Shown here: in pieces, positions 43,140-52,400 of the stretch | How the letters are laid out: each line of letters begins with the position of its first letter | How positions within the stretch are numbered: the stretch's first letter is position 1 | DNA from: DASPFV01 sp035620975 | GTDB lineage: Bacteria; Acidobacteriota; Vicinamibacteria; Vicinamibacterales; 2-12-FULL-66-21 | Length of the DNA stretch: 64,000 bases | Direction: 5' to 3' | NCBI GenBank assembly: GCA_035620975.1 | Contig: DASPFV010000221.1 | Location: forward strand, 1 to 64,000 | The notes under the pieces: generated by a model | Database searches by the model: none | What the model saw: the letters and a program-made list of their open reading frames with translations, nothing else | What the model was told of the DNA's origin: nothing | Made by a program: the position numbers and the translations under genes

Positions 43140-44145
43140 CGCCGCCCTCGCGGCCGGGCCACCTGCGCTGCGGCAGATTCGCGACGCGATCCTCTCCCGG
43201 CGCCGGTTTCTGCTCACCTCCCACGCGCGGCCCGACGGCGACTCGATCGGCTCGCAGCTCGCGATGGCCTACGCCCTGGACGCGCTGGGCAAGCGGGTCG
43301 AGATCGTGAACGCCGATCCGGCGCCCGATCACTACCGCGAGTTCCCGGGTCTGGACCGCATCCGGATCGCCCCGGCGGTCGGACCCGAGCTCGACGTCGA
43401 CGCGGTCATCGTGATGGAATGCAGCGATCTCAGCCGGACGGGCGTGGACGGCCTGGAAGGCCGCTTCATCATCAACATCGACCACCATAGCGGCAACCGG
43501 CTGTACGGCGCGGTGAACTGGTTCGACGAATCGGCGGCGGCGTGCGGAGAGATGGTGTTCGACGTCATCCAGGCGCTGCAGGTTCCGCTCTCGTTCGAGA
43601 TCGCCACGCACCTGTACCTGGCCATCCTCACCGACACGGGATCGTTCCACCACTCGAACATCACGCCGCGCACCTTCGACATCTGCCGCCAGACCGTGGA
43701 GGCTGGCGTCAACCCGGCCGCCATGGCGCGCCGCGTCTTCGACAGCAACAGCTTCGGGAAGCTCAAGCTGATCGGCGCGCTGCTCGACGAGATGCACCTC
43801 ATCGCCGACGGTCGGCTGGCCGTCCTCTACATCGACGACGCGCTGCTCGCGGCGTGCGGGTGCACCCACAACGACACCGAGGGCGTGATCAACCTGCCGC
43901 TGACAGCCCGTGAAATAGCCGCCGTCGTATTCTTCAAGGTCTCCTCGAGCGGGGAGGTCCGGGTGAGCATGCGCTCGAAGTACGACGTCGACGTCCGCGT
44001 CGTGGCGAACGAGTTCGGTGGCGGGGGCCACCGCAACGCCGCAGGCTTCACCGTGAGCGGTCGCCTCGACGACGTCCGTCCGCGCATCCTCCAGCGCATC
44101 ACGCGCGCCATCACCGAGGGGCTTGCGGCGCGGCCATCGGCCTGA
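43117..44145 (+). CDS. nrnA: DHH-DHHA1 nanoRNase/pAp phosphatase
   Basis: A 342-residue phosphoesterase that degrades very short RNAs and pAp. Motif I is LTSHARPDGDSIGSQ, then MECSD, the DHH motif in NIDHHSG, LTDTGSFHHSN, and the DHHA1 motif FGGGGHRNAAGF near the end. GAGG lies 12 nt before the first of two adjacent ATGs (43117, 43120), so the start overlaps rbfA; a GTG at 43093 is less likely. It is a normal member of this operon. Confidence 0.93.
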   Translation: MMSHRTTDAALAAGPPALRQIRDAILSRRRFLLTSHARPDGDSIGSQLAMAYALDALGKRVEIVNADPAPDHYREFPGLDRIRIAPAVGPELDVDAVIVMECSDLSRTGVDGLEGRFIINIDHHSGNRLYGAVNWFDESAAACGEMVFDVIQALQVPLSFEIATHLYLAILTDTGSFHHSNITPRTFDICRQTVEAGVNPAAMARRVFDSNSFGKLKLIGALLDEMHLIADGRLAVLYIDDALLAACGCTHNDTEGVINLPLTAREIAAVVFFKVSSSGEVRVSMRSKYDVDVRVVANEFGGGGHRNAAGFTVSGRLDDVRPRILQRITRAITEGLAARPSA

Positions 44146-44175
44146 GTGCCGCGCCCCGACGGTACGGCCGCTCCC

Positions 44176-45096
44176 ATGGATGGCGTGCTGGTGGTCGACA
44201 AGCCGGCCGGCCCGACCTCCCACGACGTGGTGGCGCGTGTCCGGCGGGCGCTCGGAACCCGCCGCATCGGCCACACCGGTACCCTCGACCCTCTGGCGAC
44301 CGGCGTGCTGCCCCTCGTGATTGGCCGGGCGACGCGGCTCGCGGCGCTGCTGAGCGGCGCTGTGAAAACCTATGAAGCAGACGTGCGGTTCGGAGCCGCC
44401 ACGCCGACCTACGACGCCGAGCCGCGGATGGGCGTCGACCCCGACACCGGGCTTGCCCGCCGGTTGCCGCCCCCTCCGCCCCCGGCCGGCCTGACGGCGG
44501 AGGCCATCGCCGCCGCCCTCTCCGGATTCCGCGGCACGTTCGCCCAGATGCCGCCCCCCTTCTCGGCGAAGAAGACCGGCGGCGTGCCGGCGTACCGGCG
44601 CGCGCGCCGCGACGAGGAGGTCACGCTGCGCCCGGTGCGCGTCAGCGTCGATCACCTCTCGCTGGCGGGTTACGAAGCCGGGCTGGCCAGGCTCGAGCTG
44701 ACCTGCTCGGCGGGATTCTACGTACGCTCGCTCGCGCACGAGCTCGGAGAGCACCTGGGATGCGGGGCTCACCTCGAGCGGCTGCGCCGTACGCGCGCGG
44801 GGGACTTCTCAGTGGAGGACAGTGTCCCGCTCGCGCAGGTCGAGGCGGATCCGGCGGCAGCCCGCGGACGGATCGTTCGGCTCGACCGGCTCCTGCCGCA
44901 ACTGCCGGCAGCCGTGCTCACTCCGGGCGGCCTGCAGCGGGCCCGGCACGGCAACGCGGTGGCGCCGTCGGACCTCGCCTCCCCCGCCGGCCCGGCAGGC
45001 CAGGGGTTCTGCCGGCTGGTGGATCAGGCGGGTGCGCTGATCGCCATCGCCGAGCCAAAAGCCGGAGTTTTGCATCCGGTGATCGTCCTGGTGTAA
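44176..45096 (+). CDS. truB: tRNA pseudouridine(55) synthase
   Basis: A 306-residue TruB that makes pseudouridine 55 in the T-loop of tRNAs. The catalytic Asp38 is in GHTGTLDPLATGVLP, and KPAGPTSHDVVARVRR and FYVRSLAHELGEHLG are further signatures; the C-terminal PUA-like region is short. ATG 44176 matches the usual MDGVLVVDKPAG start; an upstream GTG (44146) directly follows the nrnA stop. The stop at 45094-45096 overlaps the -10 of the rpsO promoter. Confidence 0.95.
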   Translation: MDGVLVVDKPAGPTSHDVVARVRRALGTRRIGHTGTLDPLATGVLPLVIGRATRLAALLSGAVKTYEADVRFGAATPTYDAEPRMGVDPDTGLARRLPPPPPPAGLTAEAIAAALSGFRGTFAQMPPPFSAKKTGGVPAYRRARRDEEVTLRPVRVSVDHLSLAGYEAGLARLELTCSAGFYVRSLAHELGEHLGCGAHLERLRRTRAGDFSVEDSVPLAQVEADPAAARGRIVRLDRLLPQLPAAVLTPGGLQRARHGNAVAPSDLASPAGPAGQGFCRLVDQAGALIAIAEPKAGVLHPVIVLV

Positions 45097-45099
45097 GAT
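45070..45099 (+). promoter_or_regulatory. Promoter of rpsO
   Basis: TTGCAT (45070-45075), 18-bp spacer, TAAGAT (45094-45099). It overlaps the end of truB. Predicted transcript start near 45106, leaving a leader of about 108 nt. Confidence 0.6.
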
Positions 45100-45105
45100 A
45101 TTGAG

Positions 45106-45213
45106 TCGCTTGGAATTGTAATTCCGCATCCGAGCATCACCAACAGCAACGGCGGTCCGGTGTGGCGGCGTGGTCATGCCGCCGAGTTTCTGGGCCGTGC
45201 GTGGAGGTACGAC
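45106..45213 (+). promoter_or_regulatory. Structured 5' leader of rpsO, candidate S15 autoregulation site
   Basis: Two hairpins can be drawn: GGAAT/ATTCC with a 4-nt loop (about 45112-45124) and GGCGGC/GCCGCC with an 8-nt loop (45164-45183). The start codon GTG 45214 follows GGAGG (45203-45207) by 6 nt. S15 often represses its own mRNA through such leaders; here this is inference. Confidence 0.4.
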
Positions 45214-45483
45214 GTGGCTCTCACCAAGGACCGCAAGACGGACATCATCGGGACGTTTCGGACCCATACGTCTGATACGGGGTCGCCCGAAGTGCAGGTC
45301 GCGCTGCTCAGCGAGCGCATCAACTACCTGACGGAACATTTCAAGACGCACGCCAAGGATCATCACTCGCGCCGCGGACTGCTGAAGCTGGTCGGGCAGC
45401 GCCGGCGGCTCCTCGACTATCTCAAGGGCAAGGACACGGATCGCTACGCCGAGCTGATTCGCCGACTGGGCATTCGCAAGTAG
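45214..45483 (+). CDS. rpsO: 30S ribosomal protein S15
   Basis: An 89-residue S15, the canonical length, that binds 16S rRNA helices 20-22 early in assembly. The conserved stretches are DTGSPEVQVALLSERINYLT, KDHHSRRGLLKLVGQRRRLL and DRYAELIRRLGIRK. The GTG start has GGAGG 6 nt upstream. pnp follows 115 bp later, the common rpsO-pnp pair. Confidence 0.97.
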   Translation: MALTKDRKTDIIGTFRTHTSDTGSPEVQVALLSERINYLTEHFKTHAKDHHSRRGLLKLVGQRRRLLDYLKGKDTDRYAELIRRLGIRK

Positions 45484-45598
45484 CGCCGGCCAGGGCGCCG
45501 CGGGCCGTGCCAATCCCGCCGCCAGCCGGTATCCCGCGAGCCGGCCGCCCCGAACCAGCAGCGACGGCACGCAAGCAACGCAGACAGAGACAACACCC

Positions 45599-47734
45599 AT
45601 GCAGACACGCACCCTCTCCCTTGGCCGCCGGTCGCTCTCGATCGAGACTGGTCGTCTCGCGAAGCAGGCCGACGGGGCCGTGGTCGTCCGCTCAGGCGAC
45701 ACCATGGTGCTCGTGACGGCCTGCGCCGCACCGACGCCGCGCGAGGGCATCGACTTTCTCCCGTTGACCGTCGACTACCGCGAGTACACCTATGCGTCCG
45801 GCCGCATCCCTGGCGGATTCTTCAAGCGCGAGGGGAAGCCGAGCGAGAAGGAGGTCCTCACCAGCCGTCTGATCGACCGCCCGATTCGACCGCTGTTTCC
45901 GGCGGGCTGGCGTCACGAGACCCAGGTCATCGCGCTCGTCCTGTCGGCCGATTCCGACAACGACAGCGACGTGCTGGCGATCACGGGGGCGTCGGCGGCG
46001 CTGGCGCTCTCGGCGATCCCGTTCACGCGGACCATTGCGGGCGTCCGCATGGGCCTGATCGACGGGGAGTACATCGTGAATCCCTCCTTCGAGGAGCGGC
46101 GCCGCAGCCGCCTCGATCTCGTGGTGGCCGGCAGCCGGGACGCGATCGTGATGGTGGAAGCCGGCGCGCGCGAGGTGAGCGAGGAGGAGATGGTCCAGGC
46201 GCTCGAGCACGCGCACGCCGCCATCCGCGAGATCGTGGCCGGCATCGACCAGCTCGCCGCGGAGTCCGGCAGGAAGAAAGTCACCGTCACGCGCAAGGAG
46301 ATCGGCAAGGAGTTCTACCGCGAGGTCGAGGAGAAGGTCTACGTGCCGCTCAGCGAGGCGATGCGCATCAAAGGCAAGCTCGAGAACTACGACCGCGTCG
46401 ATCAGGTACTCGAGGATCTCATCGCCAGCATTCCCGAGGGGGAGGTCGAGCGCCGCACCGAAGCGAAGCAGATTTTCAAGGAACTGAAGGAAAGGGTCAT
46501 CCGCGACGAGGCCCTCGAGCGCGGCCGGCGTCTCGACGGCCGGGCCTTCGACGAGATAAGAGCCATCACGATCGAAGTGGGCGTCCTGCCGCGCACGCAC
46601 GGCTCGACCGTCTTCACGCGCGGTGAGACGCAGGCGCTCGTCACCGCGACGCTTGGCACCGCCGAGGACCAGCAGAAGATCGAAATGGTGGAAGGCGAGA
46701 CGTGGAAGCGCTTCATGCTTCATTACAACTTCCCGCCGTTCTCGGTCGGCGAGGTCGCCTTCCTGCGCGGACCGGGACGGCGCGAGGTCGGCCACGGCGC
46801 CCTCGCCGAGCGCGCGCTTCTCCCGCTCATCCCCGCCGAAGAGAAGTTCCCCTACACCATCCGCGTCGTCTCCGACATCCTCGAGTCCAACGGCTCCTCG
46901 TCGATGGCATCCGTCTGCGGCGGGTCGCTCGCGATGATGGATGCCGGCGTGCCGCTTCGCACCCACGTCGCGGGGGTCGCGATGGGTCTCATCATGGACG
47001 AAGCGACCGGCCGGCACGCGATCCTGACCGATATTGCCGGGTTCGAGGACCATTACGGTGACATGGACTTCAAGGTCGCCGGCACGGCCGATGGGATCAC
47101 TGCCCTGCAGATGGACATCAAGGTCGCGGGCATCACGACCGATATCATGCGCAAGGCGCTCGAGCAGGCGCGTCAGGGCCGGATGTTCATCCTCGATCGG
47201 ATGCAGGGCGCGCTGGCGGGTTCACGGACGAACGTCTCTACCTACGCACCGCGCATCGTGACGATCCGGATCCCCGTGGACAAGATCCGGGACGTCATCG
47301 GCCCGGGCGGGAAGACGATCCGGAGCATCATCGAGCGCACCGGCGTGAAGATCGACGTCGAGGACGACGGCCGTGTGAACGTCGCGTCCGCCGACGAGGC
47401 CTCGGCCCAGAAGGCGATCGGCATCATCCAGGAGCTCACGGCGACGCCCGAGCTCAACAAGACCTATCTCGGAAAGGTGCAGCGGATTACGGATTTCGGA
47501 GCGTTCGTGGAGATCATGCCGGGGGTCGACGGCCTCCTGCACGTTTCCGAAATTGCACACTATCGCGTCAAGGATGTTCGTGACGAGCTCAAGGAAGGGG
47601 AACAGGTGATGGTCAAGGTGATCAACATCGACCCCTCCGGCAAGATCCGACTCAGTCGAAAGGCGCTGCTCCAGCCCGAGGAGGGACAGGCCGGCCGGAG
47701 CGAGGCCCGGCGCGAACACGCACGAAAAGAGTAA
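45599..47734 (+). CDS. pnp: Polyribonucleotide nucleotidyltransferase (PNPase)
   Basis: A 711-residue PNPase that degrades RNA 3'-5' by phosphorolysis. Two RNase PH domains flank an all-helical domain: the first (about 1-145) with DYREYTYASGRIPGGFFKRE and the second (about 310-530) with HYNFPPFSVGE and the catalytic GDMDFKVAGT (Asp). A KH domain (about 555-615, GPGGKTIRSIIERTG) and an S1 domain (about 620-690) follow. The C-terminus is short and basic. A small hairpin (47735-47751) without a T-run follows the stop. Confidence 0.96.
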   Translation: MQTRTLSLGRRSLSIETGRLAKQADGAVVVRSGDTMVLVTACAAPTPREGIDFLPLTVDYREYTYASGRIPGGFFKREGKPSEKEVLTSRLIDRPIRPLFPAGWRHETQVIALVLSADSDNDSDVLAITGASAALALSAIPFTRTIAGVRMGLIDGEYIVNPSFEERRRSRLDLVVAGSRDAIVMVEAGAREVSEEEMVQALEHAHAAIREIVAGIDQLAAESGRKKVTVTRKEIGKEFYREVEEKVYVPLSEAMRIKGKLENYDRVDQVLEDLIASIPEGEVERRTEAKQIFKELKERVIRDEALERGRRLDGRAFDEIRAITIEVGVLPRTHGSTVFTRGETQALVTATLGTAEDQQKIEMVEGETWKRFMLHYNFPPFSVGEVAFLRGPGRREVGHGALAERALLPLIPAEEKFPYTIRVVSDILESNGSSSMASVCGGSLAMMDAGVPLRTHVAGVAMGLIMDEATGRHAILTDIAGFEDHYGDMDFKVAGTADGITALQMDIKVAGITTDIMRKALEQARQGRMFILDRMQGALAGSRTNVSTYAPRIVTIRIPVDKIRDVIGPGGKTIRSIIERTGVKIDVEDDGRVNVASADEASAQKAIGIIQELTATPELNKTYLGKVQRITDFGAFVEIMPGVDGLLHVSEIAHYRVKDVRDELKEGEQVMVKVINIDPSGKIRLSRKALLQPEEGQAGRSEARREHARKE

Positions 47735-47793
47735 TTGCCCGACCGGGGCAACCAAACCACCTCGGCCGGCGTCTGTACCCTTCGGAGGGACCC

Positions 47794-48156
47794 ATGCACC
47801 GAGTCCGGCACACGGGCGTCATCGCGCTGGCAGCCGTCGGGCTCGCGGCCGTGATCTGGGCCAGGGCCTCGGCCCAGGGCGGCTCGCGCGATGTGTCCAT
47901 CGAGGGCAACGAGTTCGCCTTCGCGCCGGCCAGGATCGAAGTGCAGCGGGATGATCTCGTGAAGGTCACCTTCACGGCCAGGGACATGGCGCACAGCTTC
48001 GCGATCGATTCCTACCGGATCGTCAAGCGCGCGGGCGCGGGTCAGACCGTCGTGTTCGAGTTCCGCGCCGACAGGCCAGGCACCTACCCCTTCTACTGCA
48101 ACCTCTCCTTGGACGAGCGCTGCCGCAACATGCGCGGCGAGCTGATCGTCAGGTAG
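47794..48156 (+). CDS. Exported cupredoxin-like protein with an altered copper site
   Basis: A 120-residue secreted protein with a signal peptide (about 1-27) and a cupredoxin beta barrel (FAFAPARIEVQRDDLVKVTF ... GTYPFYCNLSLDERCRNMRG). In type 1 and CuA-like sites the last loop reads C-x(n)-H-x2-M. Here His67 and Cys102 are kept and Met113 is kept, but where the second His is expected there is Cys110 or Arg111. It could be a Cys-rich copper site, another metal site, or a redox/metal-transfer protein. It lies alone after pnp and is convergent with the M48 gene. Confidence 0.75.
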   Translation: MHRVRHTGVIALAAVGLAAVIWARASAQGGSRDVSIEGNEFAFAPARIEVQRDDLVKVTFTARDMAHSFAIDSYRIVKRAGAGQTVVFEFRADRPGTYPFYCNLSLDERCRNMRGELIVR

Positions 48157-48255
48157 AGAAAACCCTCGCCCGCCGGAGATCGCACTGGATGGTGACGACC
48201 ATCCGCGAGATGCCGGGACCGGCCCGGGCGCCGAGGCCGCAATGACCCGGCTCGG

Positions 48256-49401
48256 TCACCCCGCAGCCACGGCGGCGTCCGACGGTGCGGCCGACCGGGA
48301 GAAGGCCCGGGCGCAGTCGATCCGTTCAGCCAGCGGCGGATGGGTATGGAACATCCAGAGCACGAGGCGTGACGGCTGTTCTTCGGCGAGGTTCTGCGCG
48401 CTCAGCCGGCGCATCGCCGAGATGAACGCGTCGGGTCTTCCGGTCAGCCGGAGCGCGTAATCGTCGGCCCGCCGCTCGTTTCTCCTGGACAGCGCCTTGA
48501 GCACCGGGCCCGCCGGCAGGAGGACACCCGTGGCGGCCAGCAGCAGCACCGGCAGGCCCGCGACGTCGGCCGGCCCGCGCAGGCCGAGAGGGCGCCAGCC
48601 CGCCGCCAGCGCCGCGGCGGCTCCTGCAAGCCCCAGCATCAGCGCAGCAGCCTCGACCAGCACGCCTTTCCCGATGTCGCCGTGCGCGTGGTGACCCAGC
48701 TCGTGCGCGAGAATAACCTCGATCTCGTCGTCGGAGTACTCCTGGAGGAGCGTGTCCGACAGGAGGATGCGCCTGGTGGAGCCGGCGCCGGCGAGCGCGG
48801 CGTTCGCACGTCGCGTCTTCTCCCCGAGGCCCCAGACGTAGACGCCCATGACGGGCAGACCGGCTCGCCTGCACAGGGACTGCAGACGCTCGCGCAGCCC
48901 CGGGCGGTCGAGCGGCGTGAAGCGGTAGAAGAGAGGCAGCAGCCACGTCGGGGCGGCGCGGGTGATCGCGCTCAGGCCGATGGCAAACGCGAGCGCAGAC
49001 GGCGCCCACCACCATCGAGGCAGGAGCCTGATGCTCAGGTAGACGATCTCGGCCGCACCAAGCGCCAGGAGCGTCAGCAGGGCGGCGGCCTTGACATGAT
49101 CCGTGAGCCAGGTCTCCAGGGACTCGGAGGAGAGCCCGAACCGCCGGTCCAGCACATACGTCCCGTAGAACGTCAGGGGAAGCCGCGCCGTCTGGTAGAA
49201 CACGGCCAGCAGCACGACGTAGAGAGCGACGGTGGACGGGGCGCTCTCGGCAGCCCCCGACACGCGCTCGGCGGTACTGCGCAGGATCGAGGAACCGCCG
49301 CTGACGACGAGGCCCAGCCACACGGATGCGGCGAAGGCGCCCGACAGCATGGCGACGCGCCTGGACAGCCGGTGATACCGCGCGGACCTGGGCTCGTTCA
49401 C
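48256..49401 (-). CDS. M48 family membrane metallopeptidase (Ste24/HtpX-like)
   Basis: A 381-residue zinc protease with the active site HELGH (His233, Glu234, His237) and a downstream NERRADDYAL segment that should provide the third ligand. The N-terminal half has about five membrane segments (about 17-150), and another pair follows the HELGH helix (about 245-300). Family members cleave CAAX proteins or misfolded membrane proteins; the substrate is unknown. It starts with GTG at 49401, shortly downstream of smc on the same strand. Confidence 0.9.
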   Translation of the reverse strand: MNEPRSARYHRLSRRVAMLSGAFAASVWLGLVVSGGSSILRSTAERVSGAAESAPSTVALYVVLLAVFYQTARLPLTFYGTYVLDRRFGLSSESLETWLTDHVKAAALLTLLALGAAEIVYLSIRLLPRWWWAPSALAFAIGLSAITRAAPTWLLPLFYRFTPLDRPGLRERLQSLCRRAGLPVMGVYVWGLGEKTRRANAALAGAGSTRRILLSDTLLQEYSDDEIEVILAHELGHHAHGDIGKGVLVEAAALMLGLAGAAAALAAGWRPLGLRGPADVAGLPVLLLAATGVLLPAGPVLKALSRRNERRADDYALRLTGRPDAFISAMRRLSAQNLAEEQPSRLVLWMFHTHPPLAERIDCARAFSRSAAPSDAAVAAG

Positions 49402-49438
49402 GTTCTCGACCCGTCCTGGCAGCGGCGCGGACCGGACC

Positions 49439-52400
49439 TCAGTTCAACCGAACGGAAATCAGCTTGGACACGCCGGGCTCCTCCATCGTGATTCCGTACA
49501 GCCGGTCCGCAATCTCCATGGTCTTGCGGTTGTGGGTGATGAGGATGAACTGCGTGCGGTCCTGCATGCCCTGCAGCATCTCCACGAATCGGCCGATGTT
49601 GGCGTCGTCGAGCGGAGCGTCGATCTCGTCGAGCAGGCAGAAGGGGCTGGGGCGGTACTTGAAGATGGCGAACATCAGCGCCATCGCGGTAAGGGCCTTC
49701 TCGCCGCCCGAGAGCAGCTGCACGTTCTGGAGCCGCTTGCCGGGTGGCTGCGCGATGATGTCAATCCCGCTCTCGAGCTGATCGGCCTCGTCGAGCAGCA
49801 CGAGCCCTGCCCGACCGCCGCCAAAGAGGGTCGTGAAGGTGTGCTCGAAATTCTGGTTGATGACCGTGAAGGCGTCCCGGAAGCGCTCTTTCGTCGTCTT
49901 GTCGATGCGGCGGATCGCCTCGCCGGTCGCCGCAATCGAATCGACGAGATCGCGGCGCTGCGCGGTGAGGAATGTGTGGCGCGACTCGAGGTCGTCGAAC
50001 TGGTCGATGGCCATCATGTTGACCGCCCCCATGCGCTCGATTCTGGCGCGCAGGTCGGCGACCATCTCGTCGGCTGTCATCGGTCCAGGTCTCCCGCTGT
50101 CGCCTGCCGGCGGAGCGACTTCGGCGGCGGACGGCGCGTCCCCGCCCTCGCTCTCGATGTTCTCGCCCGTCTCGGCCGACTCGAGCGCTTCGTCGACGGG
50201 CCGCGGGCTGGCGAGCACGCCGTCCCGCTCGAGCTGATCGACCTCGGCCATCACCTCGTCGAGCGTCGCCTGCACGGTGTCGGCGCAGGCGGCCGCCAGA
50301 TGCGAGAGGTCGCTTTCTGCCGTCGCGCGCGCCACGTCCAGCTGGGCCACCTCGGAACGGACGCTCTCCAGACCGCGTCGCGCTTCACGGATCCGCGCAT
50401 CCTCGTCATCGAATCCGGCGCGCAGGTCCTGAGCACGCTCGTCGGCCTGCCGGACGGCCTCGCGAAGCTCGCCGAACCGCTTGACTCCCACGTCGAGCGC
50501 CGCCTCGGATTCGGCGACGCCACGCTCCAGTTCGGCGCGTCGCACGGCGGTCCGCCGGAGATCCTCGTGCCGCGCGTCGATCCTGGACTCGAGTTCCGCG
50601 GCGGCCGCTTCCAGCCTCTTCACGTCCGCTCCGAGGGCGCCCGAGCGCTCGACCAGAGCCGCGTGGACCGCCTTGGCCTCGGCGGTGCGGTTCGCCTGGA
50701 GCTGGCTCGATTCCCGCGCCTCGAAGAGCCGGCGCTGGGTGAGGTTCAGCTGTTCGTCGGCATGCCGCTGCTCCACCTCGATGCGGCGGATCGACGCGAG
50801 GGCCTCCTCCTGCCGGGCTTCCTGCGACCGCTGCTCTTCGTCGGCGGATCGCCGTTCGACCGCGATCTGATCCTGCTTTCGCGCGACGCGTTCGGCGGCG
50901 TCCGCCGCGGCTGCAGCCTGCAGCTCGAATCCGACCGCTGCCTTCTCCTGCCGGTGCAGTTCGGCCTGCAGGGCTGTAATCGCGGACTCGACCGAGGCAA
51001 TCGTCACGTCCAGATCGAGCGTGTCCCGGCGCAGCCGGTCGGCGGTCTGCGCCTGTGCCTCGACGCGCTCGCTCAGCTCACGGATCTCGCGTTTGGTGGC
51101 CAGGATGCCACGCGCCTCGGCTCGCAGACCGCCTTCCACGATGCGGGGTCCGTGGAACACCTCGCCTTCGGGCGTGACGAGAGGTCCGGCGAACCGCACC
51201 GAGGCGGCGCTCGCCGCCTCGAACCCGGAAGCCAGCCCGGCCTGCGACAGGAGCGCGCCGATGCTCGAACGGGCGGGGCCGGCAACACGAACGAGCTCGG
51301 AGAGGGGACGCACGCCTTCCGGCAGCTCCGCGACCTGCACGTCGTCGCCGGCGGCGTCCGGATCTGCCACGACGAAGCCGACCCGCCCGGCGTTTCGATC
51401 GGCCGCGAAACGCAGGCCTGCCGCCGCGTGAGCCGCGGAGGCGACGACGACGAACTGGAGGCGCTCGCCCAGGCAGGCCTCGACCGCACGCTCGAAGCCT
51501 TTTTCGACCTCCAGGTGATCGGCAACAGATCCGAGATGCGGGACGTCGGGATGGGGCTCTGCGAGCACCGCGCGTGCGCCGTCGCCGTACTCCGCCCGGG
51601 CCGCATCGAGCTCCTGGAGAGAACGGAGCCGGGCTGTGAGCGCGGCGAGCTCGTGCTCCTGGCTTCTCAAGTCGCGCGCGCGCGCGTCACGTGCCTCGCG
51701 TGCGCCTGCCAGCTCGCCTTCCCTCGTCGCGCGCTCGATTCGAAGCGCCTCCATGGCCTGCCGGGCCCGATGGAGGGCTTCGTCCGCGGCGGCCCGATCC
51801 CGAGAGGCGCGCTCGGCTTCCAGCCTGAGGTCGGCCGACTCGACGTCCAGCCGGGCGATCTGCTCGACCATTCGCGACTGCGCGGCACGCGCGTGCTCCA
51901 GTGCATGGCGCAGCGCCGTCGCGGCGTTGACGGCGGCGTACAGCTCGCTGCGTGCGGCCTCGACGTCGGCCTCCAGACCTTCCACCTGCCGTCTGGCCTC
52001 GGCCGACGCGATCTCCTCCGAAGCCAGAGTGCGGGTGGCCTCGTCACGCTCGAGGGTCGCCTGTGCGGCGGCGTTCCGACGGTCCTCCAGCTCGAGACGG
52101 GTGGGCTCGCGACGCGCCTCGAGCGCCTGCACTTCTTCCTGGAGACTCGAGGCGGCGATGCCCGCCTGCTCGATCTGCTGCCGGTCGAACGCGATCTGCT
52201 GCTGCAGCCGCCCCACCTCGAGCTCGGCGCCGTGGGCCGCTTCCCGCGCGGCCGTCGAGCGGCCGTCTGCGTCCGTCAGCTCGATCCGCAGTCGCTCGAG
52301 CGTCGCCTCGAGCCCGGCGAGGTGCGCCGCCGCGGCAGTCTCGCGCGTGCGGGCATCCGCCAGGCGCGCCCGCCCGCTTTCGATGGCCTGGGCCAGCAGG

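Noticed and set aside
47735..47751. Hairpin TTGCCC/GGGCAA after pnp as a terminator
   Set aside because: A short stem and no T-run; it may only protect the 3' end.
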